A stretch of 30,367 nt of DNA from Prevotellaceae bacterium UBA1710 (GTDB taxonomy: Bacteria; Bacteroidota; Bacteroidia; Bacteroidales; Bacteroidaceae), in NCBI GenBank assembly GCA_002317355.1, contig DCJC01000029.1, positions 20,397 through 50,763 of the forward strand, written 5' to 3'. The position numbers were made by a program, and so were the translations under genes. The notes below the pieces were generated by a model, which had not been told where the DNA came from, did no database searches, and saw only the letters and a list, made by a program, of their open reading frames with translations. Shown here piece after piece: positions 6,724 to 14,561 of this stretch (position 1 is its first letter; every line of letters starts with the position of its first letter).

Positions 6724-7651
6724 GTGTCTTTGTTGTTATAAGCCTCTATCAACAGGTCAGGTTGATTTTCATCCTTCATGTGCCAAGCGTTTCTTTGGTA
6801 CAAAGGATATTCCTACGCTTGAATATAGTCAAAGTGAGATGGATTCGCTTGCAGAAAAAGTTATTCAAGCGCAGACATCATTGACAGGTGTTCAACCTAA
6901 GCTTTCGCTCAATCTTAATAAGCATGAGGGTAGCTCACGACTTACAATAGTGGGGTTGTGGGGAGATTTTATCTTCAAGCCTCAGACGGACGATTATCCA
7001 CAACTTCCAGAAATTGAAGACCTCACGATGCACATGGCTGAAGTGGCTCGTATTAGTGTAGTGCCACATACCCTACTGAGATTAACAGATGGTAGTATCG
7101 GATATATAACCCGTCGCATAGACAGAACGTCAGATGGAGAGAAGATTGACATGGAAGATATGTGTCAGCTTACGTTGCATCCAACGGAATATAAGTATCG
7201 TAGTTCGTATGAGCAGATAGCTAAGGTAATTGCTGCTTATAGTAATACTCCAAAACTTTGTCTTGCTAACTATATGCAGTTGCTTTTGTTCTGCTATATT
7301 ACAGGCAATAACGATATGCATCTGAAGAATTTCTCACTCTATACCCCAAAGGGTGATTATCTACTTTCTCCTGCATATGACCTGCTTAATGTGGCGATTG
7401 TAAACCCCAAAGACACTGAGGAACTTGCCTTGACGCTTAATGGAAAGAAATCGAGATTAGTTAGATCAGACTTTCTTAAGTTTGCAGAAAGGATGGATAT
7501 TACGGAGAAATCCCTAAACCAGATGGTAACTTCATTTCAAAAGGTGATGCCTAAATGGGAGCAGCTAATAAAGGATTCCTTTCTCAGTGAGGATATGAAG
7601 GAGAGATACCTCAGCTTTATAAATGAGAGAATGAACAGACTTCTGATATGA
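6716..7651 (+). CDS. hipT: HipT-like serine/threonine kinase toxin (HipA C-terminal domain)
   Basis: A 311-residue kinase lacking the HipA N-terminal subdomain. Motifs in order: a small zinc-finger-like start with C4, C6, C7 and H19-x2-C22; a glycine-rich loop TSLTGVQPK (54-62), where Ser55 aligns with the autophosphorylated Ser150 of E. coli HipA; a candidate ATP-binding Lys88 in GDFIFKPQ; the catalytic loop GNNDMHLKN (197-205, Asp200, Asn205); and the metal-binding SPAYDLLN (218-225, Asp222). HipA phosphorylates glutamyl-tRNA synthetase and HipT phosphorylates tryptophanyl-tRNA synthetase, halting translation; the target here is unknown. The motif S-L-T replaces the S-I-S described for E. 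coli HipT. All key kinase residues are present, so it looks active. Confidence 0.85.
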   Translation: MCKCLCCYKPLSTGQVDFHPSCAKRFFGTKDIPTLEYSQSEMDSLAEKVIQAQTSLTGVQPKLSLNLNKHEGSSRLTIVGLWGDFIFKPQTDDYPQLPEIEDLTMHMAEVARISVVPHTLLRLTDGSIGYITRRIDRTSDGEKIDMEDMCQLTLHPTEYKYRSSYEQIAKVIAAYSNTPKLCLANYMQLLLFCYITGNNDMHLKNFSLYTPKGDYLLSPAYDLLNVAIVNPKDTEELALTLNGKKSRLVRSDFLKFAERMDITEKSLNQMVTSFQKVMPKWEQLIKDSFLSEDMKERYLSFINERMNRLLI

Positions 7652-7655
7652 TACA

Positions 7656-7689
7656 AAAATCCCTGGCATCATGTGATGTCAGGGATTTT
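7656..7689. terminator. Bidirectional terminator between the hip operon and the GH43 gene
   Basis: Arms 7656-7671 and 7674-7689 pair over 16 positions with one G-T wobble. The stem begins with AAAA and ends with TTTT, so it has a U-tract in either direction. It lies between two convergent genes. Confidence 0.8.
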
Positions 7690-7691
7690 AT

Positions 7692-9362
7692 TTACTTCAA
7701 TGTAATTGTAGCTGTACCTCCAGCTTGCTTTGTTGCGTAATAGAAGGCTGCATAGCGAGTACCCATGAAGAGGCGGCGGTAATCGAATATCATCTTGTAT
7801 TCATTACCAACTGACTGCCATGTCTTTCCCTTGTCAATGCTATAAGAGAAAGTAGCCATATCACGACCTGGGTTGAAGTCGCAGTTCATCACCATGCGGA
7901 TATCCTTCACCTTAGATGACGCAACAGGAATGCGAGCTACCTCCTTGCGGTCAACAGCTGTAATCTCTTTCTTAGCATCAGAAAGACGTACATTCTCTTC
8001 TGTGAAAATAAGGAAGAACTTGCTACCTTCCTTCTTCAATGTGAGGAGAGCTGCATCACCATTAAGAGCTGAAAGACCTACACAATCGCCATCCTTGATA
8101 TTTGAAGCATCGATAGTGATGGTGTCAGAACAAGTAGGACCCCAAGTGCGCCAAGTGAGTGTGTTGCGAGCTGAATAGAGTCCACCCTTCACGTTGTTTG
8201 GCAGATCATTATTGAGAATAGCCTTTAGAGTGATTGTAGAGCCCTTAACTATCTTTGTTGGAGCAATTGTCTCACCTTGTGGATTCTTTGCGCATATAGC
8301 CTCAGAAATGAAGTTATGGTTCCACTGGTAGTCCTTTGTTACGGTCACTCCGTTGGATAGCTGTTGGTTGTTGGGTGTCAGGTGTTGGAAGGTTGTTGCA
8401 TCCACATCATAGAGCTTAACGGAGTCTGGAATAAGACCATCTCCCCTATTGCCGAGCATTGGCCAACCGTCAATCCATGAGCAAGGCTCAAGAGTAAGGA
8501 TACGACCTACGGCATTACGATCCTGGAACATCACACCATACCATTCTCCACGCTTGCCATCAACGATAGTTCCCTGACCAGCGTATGGGAATCCACCAAA
8601 ATCGCTCTTGAAGATAACCTTACTCTCATAAGGGCCTTCAATGTTCTTGCTTCGATAGCAGATTTCCTGACGACCGGTTCTTGGCCATGAGATGCAGAGG
8701 AGATAGTACATTCCATCATGCTTGATCACGCGACTACCCTCGTGCAATCCCTGAGGTTTTCCTTGAAGTTCGAGAACTTTGTTTATGCCACCTTTCTTCT
8801 CTGCTGTAAGATCTGGCTCAAGCTCAACGAGACGGATATTGCCACTACCAGAGAAGACATACACACGACCGTCATCATCGAAGAAGAGAGAAGAGTCATG
8901 ATATGCAGGAAGACGACTATGGAGTGTCCAGCCCTTCGCAGGATCATCGGTCTTGAAGACCATTGACTTGTGTGGGTCATCATTTGCCACGAAGAGAGCC
9001 CAGAAAGTGCCTTTGTTATAACGAAGGGAAGTAGCCCATTGGCCACGGCCATACACGGTACCATCGCTAAGGTCATAGCGAGGAGTATCCTTGATAGCAT
9101 CTGTGAGGTAAGAAACCGTTTCCCAGTTTACGAGGTCTTTGCTTCGCATGATAGGACCACCAGGGAAAAGGTGCATGGTTGTTGTTACGAGATAATAGTA
9201 GTCACCTACTCGGATAATGTCAGGATCAGGATAGTCAGCCCAAATATAGGCATTCTTCACGCTACTCTGAGCTTGGCATTTTCCAGCTTCCATAAATGAT
9301 GGAAGGAGGTTAAGAAAACAGAGCGCTAAAATTACGCGTTTAATGGTTAGAATTTGTTTCAT
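7692..9362 (-). CDS. Secreted GH43 beta-xylosidase/alpha-L-arabinofuranosidase
   Basis: A 556-residue glycosidase with an N-terminal signal sequence (about 1-32). The five-bladed GH43 domain shows WADYPDPDIIRVGDYYYLVT (candidate base Asp46), YHDSSLFFDDDGRVYVFSG (Asp156) and LHEGSRVIKHDGMYYLL (acid Glu208). The C-terminal 200 residues are a beta-sandwich of the kind that completes the active site in GH43 xylosidases. This resembles the GH43_12 type, which removes arabinofuranose or xylose from xylan. The linker between the domains holds an odd Q-H-L-T-P-N-N-Q-Q-L-S segment encoded by 7-bp repeats (8359-8400). It is the last gene of the minus-strand hydrolase row. Confidence 0.88.
   Translation of the reverse strand: MKQILTIKRVILALCFLNLLPSFMEAGKCQAQSSVKNAYIWADYPDPDIIRVGDYYYLVTTTMHLFPGGPIMRSKDLVNWETVSYLTDAIKDTPRYDLSDGTVYGRGQWATSLRYNKGTFWALFVANDDPHKSMVFKTDDPAKGWTLHSRLPAYHDSSLFFDDDGRVYVFSGSGNIRLVELEPDLTAEKKGGINKVLELQGKPQGLHEGSRVIKHDGMYYLLCISWPRTGRQEICYRSKNIEGPYESKVIFKSDFGGFPYAGQGTIVDGKRGEWYGVMFQDRNAVGRILTLEPCSWIDGWPMLGNRGDGLIPDSVKLYDVDATTFQHLTPNNQQLSNGVTVTKDYQWNHNFISEAICAKNPQGETIAPTKIVKGSTITLKAILNNDLPNNVKGGLYSARNTLTWRTWGPTCSDTITIDASNIKDGDCVGLSALNGDAALLTLKKEGSKFFLIFTEENVRLSDAKKEITAVDRKEVARIPVASSKVKDIRMVMNCDFNPGRDMATFSYSIDKGKTWQSVGNEYKMIFDYRRLFMGTRYAAFYYATKQAGGTATITLK
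8359..8400. repeat. 7-bp periodic repeat inside the GH43 gene
   Basis: The plus strand reads AGCTGTT, GGTTGTT, GGGTGTC, AGGTGTT, GGAAGGT and TGTTGCA in 7-base steps from 8359. On the coding strand this gives QHLTPNNQQLS in frame, at the domain linker. The same kind of unit occurs in the GH95 gene and in spacers. Confidence 0.75.
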
Positions 9363-9385
9363 GATTTAAAAAGATAAATTAAAAA

Positions 9386-9647
9386 AGACCCCCTCCCAGC
9401 CTCCAGAGACCCCTCCCCAGCCCTCCCGAGGGAGGGAGATGAAAGTCACAATTTTTCGCGGATAGATTTCCCACAATATTCTCAGATTGGCACAGATAGC
9501 TCGCAGTGAGATAATTGTGACTTTTTTCTCCCTCCCTCGGGAGGGCTGGGGAGGGGTCTCTCCGAGTATGTGTCGGGGATATGAGTCTGCATCCGCGAAA
9601 AAGTGTGACTTTCCTCTCCTCCCCTCGGGGAGGCTGGGAGGGGGTCT
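9386..9647. repeat. GC-rich fold-back element between two GH43 genes
   Basis: Three pairs of inverted arms interleave: 9386-9404 with 9629-9647 (19 bp, exact), 9406-9438 with 9528-9560 (33 bp, exact), and 9441-9462 with 9592-9613 (22 bp, one mismatch). The arms are runs of CCCTCCC/GGGAGGG, far richer in G+C than the flanking genes. An inverted GACACATACTC motif sits at 9564-9574. It fills the 313-base spacer, with no coding capacity that I believe. It could be a mobile REP-like element, a stabiliser of the upstream transcript end or an attenuator. Confidence 0.8.
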
Positions 9648-9675
9648 TGGGGAGGGGTCTTGAGGGGTCTTTATC

Positions 9676-11148
9676 TTACTTAAGATTCCACTTAGAGTTA
9701 TCGCTATTGAAGTCGTACTTCTCAAGAATTGGAGTACTGTCACCAATAGAGTAGAGTACGTATTCCTTGTTGATGCCTTCCTTACCAGGGATCTTCTTAG
9801 GCATGATGCGGTAAGTGCCATCTGTGAGCTGTTCGATACGCCAGAGCTGTGAGTCATCACCAGTGAACTTAGCCACTGTCTCAACCTCCATATCAGCAGT
9901 TGCACAAAGTGCACGCTCAGTACCTTCGATAGTGATCTTGAAGTATGGGTTTGAGAGATAACCACCTGCCTCAGGAACAGCTGTGATAGTCCAGTTCTGA
10001 TGAGGACGACCCATGTAGTCACCAATGCGGACACCGATGTTACCATCCTTCTTCCATGCTTCAGCAATAGCATTCCAGCCTTCCTTTACCTGATCGAGAG
10101 TCTGGTTAGGAATAGACTTTGTTGCCTGATTTGGATCTACGCGATGCCACATAGCACGCTCCTGCTCCATACGAACGAAGTCAACAGAAATCTCAAGGCT
10201 GTAGCCACGGCGCTCAGAGATGATTGAGTATGTACCCTCCTCAAGCTTCTCACCAGCGTATGGCCAACCGTTCTTCCAGAGAAGAGGACGAACAGCAAGT
10301 ACGCTTCTGCCGCTGCGGTCAAGGTCTGCCTCCCAGTGGAATGATGTAACCTCTACACCCTCATCGATAACGGTACGACCGAAGTGACCAGCACCAACGG
10401 CACGCTTGCCACCTGCAACTACCATACGACCACCACCATGGAACATATCACGACCAACGTTGTCGATATATGGACCTGTAACTTCCTTACTACGGCCACA
10501 TACGATGTTGTATGTTGAGTTTACACCATCACAGCAAGTGCCGTGAGTACCGAGAAGGTAGTACCAACCATCCTTATAGATAAGGTCGGTAGCCTCACAG
10601 TCGATAGCGATATCCTTTGCCTTGTTGCCATCCACACGAGCACCTGTCTTTGGGTCGAGCTCCACGATGCGGATGTTACCGAAGTAAGTACCGTAAGAGA
10701 GCCAGAGACGACCTGTTGTTGGGTCGAGAAGAAGACCTGCATCAATAGCATCGTTATCCTCATCACCGTCAGAAGAAGCAACCTCGATAGGCTCAGAATA
10801 CTTGAAGAAAGGTGAACTTGGATCGAGAGTCTTGTTCCACATAGTCAGTACACGACCATTATGACCACCACCAAGACCACCACCAGTAGCACTATATGCA
10901 ATGAGGTAACGATCACCTATCTTAAGAGCATCAGGTGCAGCACCACCGCCTGGGCGAACTGGGCCGCTATGCCATGACCAACCATCGTCAGTCACAAGAC
11001 CACCACCACCAGTGCCGAATGTGTACCATTTGCCATCACACTCAGCGAGGGTAGATGGATCATGAATCCAAGGCTGACCAATCTGTGCAAACGCAGAACC
11101 GAGCCAAGCCATGCTTAATGTTGCTGCTAATATAATTCGTTTAAACAT
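9676..11148 (-). CDS. Secreted GH43 arabinanase-like enzyme with ricin-type C-terminal domain
   Basis: A 490-residue protein with a signal peptide (MFKRIILAATLSMAWLGSAFA). The GH43 domain belongs to the endo-alpha-1,5-L-arabinanase branch: WIHDPSTL (base Asp30), NDAIDAGLLLD (Asp136), DCEATDLIYKDGWYYLLG (acid Glu185), followed by the family signature CCDGVNSTYN (205-214). The last 130 residues have QNW and QLW motifs and a DGTYRI strand, as in ricin-B/CBM13-like beta-trefoils that bind sugars. It may cut arabinan or arabinose side chains; the branch also contains exo-acting members, so the exact substrate is open. It is separated from its neighbours by repeat-filled spacers of 313 and 142 bases. 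Confidence 0.85.
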   Translation of the reverse strand: MFKRIILAATLSMAWLGSAFAQIGQPWIHDPSTLAECDGKWYTFGTGGGGLVTDDGWSWHSGPVRPGGGAAPDALKIGDRYLIAYSATGGGLGGGHNGRVLTMWNKTLDPSSPFFKYSEPIEVASSDGDEDNDAIDAGLLLDPTTGRLWLSYGTYFGNIRIVELDPKTGARVDGNKAKDIAIDCEATDLIYKDGWYYLLGTHGTCCDGVNSTYNIVCGRSKEVTGPYIDNVGRDMFHGGGRMVVAGGKRAVGAGHFGRTVIDEGVEVTSFHWEADLDRSGRSVLAVRPLLWKNGWPYAGEKLEEGTYSIISERRGYSLEISVDFVRMEQERAMWHRVDPNQATKSIPNQTLDQVKEGWNAIAEAWKKDGNIGVRIGDYMGRPHQNWTITAVPEAGGYLSNPYFKITIEGTERALCATADMEVETVAKFTGDDSQLWRIEQLTDGTYRIMPKKIPGKEGINKEYVLYSIGDSTPILEKYDFNSDNSKWNLK

Positions 11149-11290
11149 CTTTTTTCTGTAATTTGTTTGTTTACTTTATTACCTGTAAAGTTTTTCGATA
11201 TTCGTTTTTCTCGAGAAATCGAGTCGTCGAAGAATCGAGATCTCGAGAAATTATATTTTCGTTATTTCGAACAATCGAGTTAACCTCAAC
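11149..11290. repeat. TCGA-rich spacer
   Basis: The spacer between two GH43 genes has about eight TCGA tetramers between 11196 and 11280. TCTCGAGAAAT is present twice (11209-11219 and 11241-11251, 32 bases apart), with ATCGAG in between and after. I see no promoter box or gene. Confidence 0.5.
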
Positions 11291-14200
11291 TTATGGCTGT
11301 ACGATTCTCAGATTATACTTGTTTCCATTGATGATACGGAAGCAGAAGTCACTCATACCAGGACCGTTGATAACGGCACCTGTGATCACGTTGCGACCCT
11401 TCTTAAGAGTTACAGGACGAGAAACTACGTCATCCTTAACCATACGGCGGTCACCAGAGAGAAGAGCACACTCCTCACCATTGATCCACCACTTAGAAGC
11501 AGAGTTAGAACCGATAGCAAAGCGAACGTCCTTGATTTCCTCATCGCACTCAATGACTGTTGTTGCCCAGAAGATAACACCGTACTTCTGCTGCTTTGTG
11601 CAGGTAGCCATACGATAGAGCTTCACATTGAAGAGCTGGCTGTCATAAGCGTGCCAAGCCTTATCCTTCTTGTTGTATGCGAGAGCAGATGGGAAAGTCT
11701 TGTTGAGGTATGTATCAACGAATACAGTATTTGATCTGTTTGGCTTGTCGATTGGGTCATGAAGCATCCAGCGACGAACGAAGCCTTCCTCGTCAAGAGT
11801 AGCAGTTGGAGTTGCTACTGGCTTGAGATAAGTCTCGAGCTGTGGAGTCTTCTCAATAACGCGGTAGTGACCGCTGAGGTGCATGAATGCGAACAAGCGG
11901 AGAAGGCCATCATAGTATGCATCGAAGAATCCGTCAGCATCTGGCTGGTGCTTAGCCTCCCAGAGACGCTTGATGAACTCGTCGCTCTTTGGATGTGAGC
12001 ACATGATAGAAGCTGCTGCTGCAGTAGCTACGAAACCGATAGAGTGACGGAGTTTCTCTGGATAGTTACCTGCCTTGAGAATCTTCTCAGGAGTTGTGCC
12101 ATCCACATTATACTGATCAAGGAATGTATCGATACCCTGAGAGTAGAGGAAGTTCTGGATAGTATGACCATACTGCTGCTGCCACTCCTTATCAGAGCAT
12201 GACCAGCTGTAGTCGAGAGCGATGTTCATAGGAACGCGCCATGAGTCATAACGGAAGGCATCACCGAGAACACGACCTGTCTTCATCAATGAACCATCGA
12301 AGTTGTTATAGTCAGGATTGAGACCTGTCAATGGATGAATACTCTTGTGGAGATACTCACGGCTCTTCTTAGCGCAATCGCGCCAGTAAGAAGCACGACC
12401 ATCCTCTGCATAGCGAGCCCATACCTCATAGAAAGCAGGGAGGTGATAAGAAGGGTCGGTGAAAGGCATACCAGGAACGAAGCTGATAAGACCTGTCTTC
12501 TGATCCATGAGTGATGTTACACGCTTCATTGTCACTGGGTTCTCAAGTGGCTTACCATCCATTCCACGCTTCATAGTGAACTCTGTCTCACGTGGCTGGA
12601 TGCAGTCAAGAATATACTGAGCCTCCTTCAGATAGTCGATCTCACCTGCACTACCCCAACGGTTGTTAGCGAAGATAAGTGAAGTGATGAAGTAAAGCTC
12701 ACCATCTGATGCAGGACCATTAGCATTTGAAGTACCATCACGCTTACAGCTCCAACGGAAATAACCCTTCATTGGGCCATCCTCCATCTGCATGTATTTC
12801 TTGCTCCAGCGCCACAGACGGTCGAAGATATCCTTGCGGTCGAACTGAACAGCAATCATCAGACCGTATGACATACCCTCTGTGCGTACGTCATCATTCT
12901 TGATGTCGCTGATGTAGCCCATATCCTTACCTACCTCAAAGTAGCACTTGTTCTTGCCCTTGAATACATCATTGAATACCTCCTGAAGCTTTGCCTCTAC
13001 GTCAGCCTCCTTATAACCCATCTCAACGAAGATGTTACGGTAGCTGCCTGTAGAAAGACCGCCTGAGTTAGAAGGTACGAGTGGCTTGTGAGAGTTGAGA
13101 GAAATCCAGTCAACCTCAGTAGGTCTGTCACCATTATTCTTGAGCACGAGCTCATAGTAGCCGTTAGGCTGCTTGTTCACCTTGAGTTCGAGCTGTGTTG
13201 TCTTGATATCAACAACCTGAGCGCGACCCCACATACCTGGCTGATTTACCCATACGGTATAGTCACCTTCAGGAATAGTTACGTTGCCATAAGACACCCA
13301 ACCACCCTTAGGAAGGATTGTTCTCCAGCCAAGGAAGTAGTTTGTTGTATCGTTGTATTCGATTCTTGCACCACCACCGATGTTGCTGTAGCGATCCATC
13401 TGCACCTGTGAGCGTGCATCTGTGATACCTACGCCACGAAGTGTAGGCTTAACCTCCTGGATAGTACCGTCAGCATTGAAGTGAAGAGAGTCGATACATA
13501 CAGAGCGGTTCTTATCGAAGTTTGGAGAGTATGCGTTGTTATGATAGAAGAGATACCACTGTCCCTTATAGTTTACGATACTATGGTGGTTGGTCCAGCA
13601 GCCATTCTTATGCTCAGCCATGATGAGCCCCTTATACTCATAAGGTCCCATAGGATTCTTACTCATTGCATAGCCGAGAACCTCTGTAGAGTCTCTTACG
13701 TATGGATAGGTAAGATAGTAGTTTCCATTGTACTCGAAAGCGAATGGACCCTCAGCCTGACGGTTTGGACAATCCTTGAGACAGTTGACACCAAGCATCT
13801 CAAATTCACGGTCGCCAAACTTCACCTTTTCCTTTGGTGTGTCGTCAGCAAGTTCCTTCATGTTTGGCTTGAGCTTAGCACAGCGACCAGCACCCCAGAA
13901 GATGTAGGCATTGCCGTCAGATGCCTGAAGCACGCATGGGTCAATACCATTGATGCCCTCAATGTTTTTCTCATCTGGCTTGTAAGGACCATAAGGATGG
14001 TCAGCAACAGCCACACCAATACCGAAACCACGGCTTCGGCCACCCTCTGCAGGCTTAGGTGCATTTGGGAAGTAGAAATAATACTTGCCGTCTTTCTCTA
14101 TACAATCTGGAGCCCACATAGAGTATCCTTTTGGGTTTCCCCAAGGAACCTGCTCCTGAGAGAGAATGACGCCATGATCCGTCCAGTCTGAAAGGTTATC

Positions 14201-14419
14201 AGATGAGAATACATGATAGTCTTCCATGCAGAACCAGCGTCTTTCCGGCTCAACTGGACTGATGATGTCGTGTGATGGGAAAAGGAATAGTTTCCCATTG
14301 AAGACACGTGCAGTTGGGTCAGCGGCATACTGATTGCGAATGACTGGGTTTTGAGCCTTTGTGCCCACTACTCCTACGAGAGGGAGTGAGAGTAAAGTCG
14401 CTAATAGAAATCGCTTCAT
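11291..14419 (-). CDS. Secreted GH43-CBM6-GH8 bifunctional xylanolytic enzyme
   Basis: A 1042-residue, four-part protein. After a signal peptide (1-22), residues 23-330 are a GH43 domain (YAADPTARVF Asp34, GIDPCV Asp160, AEGPFAF Glu223). Residues 345-445 resemble CBM6, ending in the typical VDWISL strand. Residues 450-865 are GH8 (RTEGMSYGLMIAVQ with acid Glu514, ASDGELYF with Asp572, RYDSWRVPMN with candidate base Asp725). The GH8 part is close to reducing-end-xylose-releasing exo-oligoxylanase (Rex). Residues 880-1042 are a beta-rich module with SKWWINGEE and LKKGRNVI, like jelly-roll modules in secreted esterases. One chain could therefore debranch and trim xylo-oligosaccharides. The GH43 subfamily is not assigned. 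Confidence 0.88.
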   Translation of the reverse strand: MKRFLLATLLSLPLVGVVGTKAQNPVIRNQYAADPTARVFNGKLFLFPSHDIISPVEPERRWFCMEDYHVFSSDNLSDWTDHGVILSQEQVPWGNPKGYSMWAPDCIEKDGKYYFYFPNAPKPAEGGRSRGFGIGVAVADHPYGPYKPDEKNIEGINGIDPCVLQASDGNAYIFWGAGRCAKLKPNMKELADDTPKEKVKFGDREFEMLGVNCLKDCPNRQAEGPFAFEYNGNYYLTYPYVRDSTEVLGYAMSKNPMGPYEYKGLIMAEHKNGCWTNHHSIVNYKGQWYLFYHNNAYSPNFDKNRSVCIDSLHFNADGTIQEVKPTLRGVGITDARSQVQMDRYSNIGGGARIEYNDTTNYFLGWRTILPKGGWVSYGNVTIPEGDYTVWVNQPGMWGRAQVVDIKTTQLELKVNKQPNGYYELVLKNNGDRPTEVDWISLNSHKPLVPSNSGGLSTGSYRNIFVEMGYKEADVEAKLQEVFNDVFKGKNKCYFEVGKDMGYISDIKNDDVRTEGMSYGLMIAVQFDRKDIFDRLWRWSKKYMQMEDGPMKGYFRWSCKRDGTSNANGPASDGELYFITSLIFANNRWGSAGEIDYLKEAQYILDCIQPRETEFTMKRGMDGKPLENPVTMKRVTSLMDQKTGLISFVPGMPFTDPSYHLPAFYEVWARYAEDGRASYWRDCAKKSREYLHKSIHPLTGLNPDYNNFDGSLMKTGRVLGDAFRYDSWRVPMNIALDYSWSCSDKEWQQQYGHTIQNFLYSQGIDTFLDQYNVDGTTPEKILKAGNYPEKLRHSIGFVATAAAASIMCSHPKSDEFIKRLWEAKHQPDADGFFDAYYDGLLRLFAFMHLSGHYRVIEKTPQLETYLKPVATPTATLDEEGFVRRWMLHDPIDKPNRSNTVFVDTYLNKTFPSALAYNKKDKAWHAYDSQLFNVKLYRMATCTKQQKYGVIFWATTVIECDEEIKDVRFAIGSNSASKWWINGEECALLSGDRRMVKDDVVSRPVTLKKGRNVITGAVINGPGMSDFCFRIINGNKYNLRIVQP

Positions 14420-14475
14420 AAATAGTTGTTATTAATATTGTTTTAGTTTGTTTTGTTTCAATTAGGAGTGTTTGT

Positions 14476-14561
14476 TAGTTAGGAATTAGGAATGAGAAGT
14501 TAGGAGTTCATCTTTCCGCGCGGGACAACTCCTAACTTCTAACTCCTAATTCCTAACTAAT
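14476..14561. repeat. Inverted pair of 7-bp periodic arrays
   Basis: Left heptads from 14477 read AGTTAGG, AATTAGG, AATGAGA, AGTTAGG and AGTTCAT. Right heptads from 14527 read AACTCCT, AACTTCT, AACTCCT, AATTCCT and AACTAAT, so the two halves are nearly reverse complements. The loop TTCCGCGCGGGACAACTCCT is also present, one base different, at 25259-25279. It lies between the GH43-GH8 and GH95 genes. Confidence 0.8.

Noticed and set aside
9366..10073. 235-residue minus-strand open frame
   Set aside because: It runs through the GC-rich fold-back and an alternative frame of the GH43 arabinanase-like gene. The low-complexity Arg/Pro/Leu composition comes from the repeats.
13481..14191. 236-residue plus-strand open frame
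   Set aside because: It is antisense to the well-supported GH43-CBM6-GH8 gene and shows no recognisable domain.
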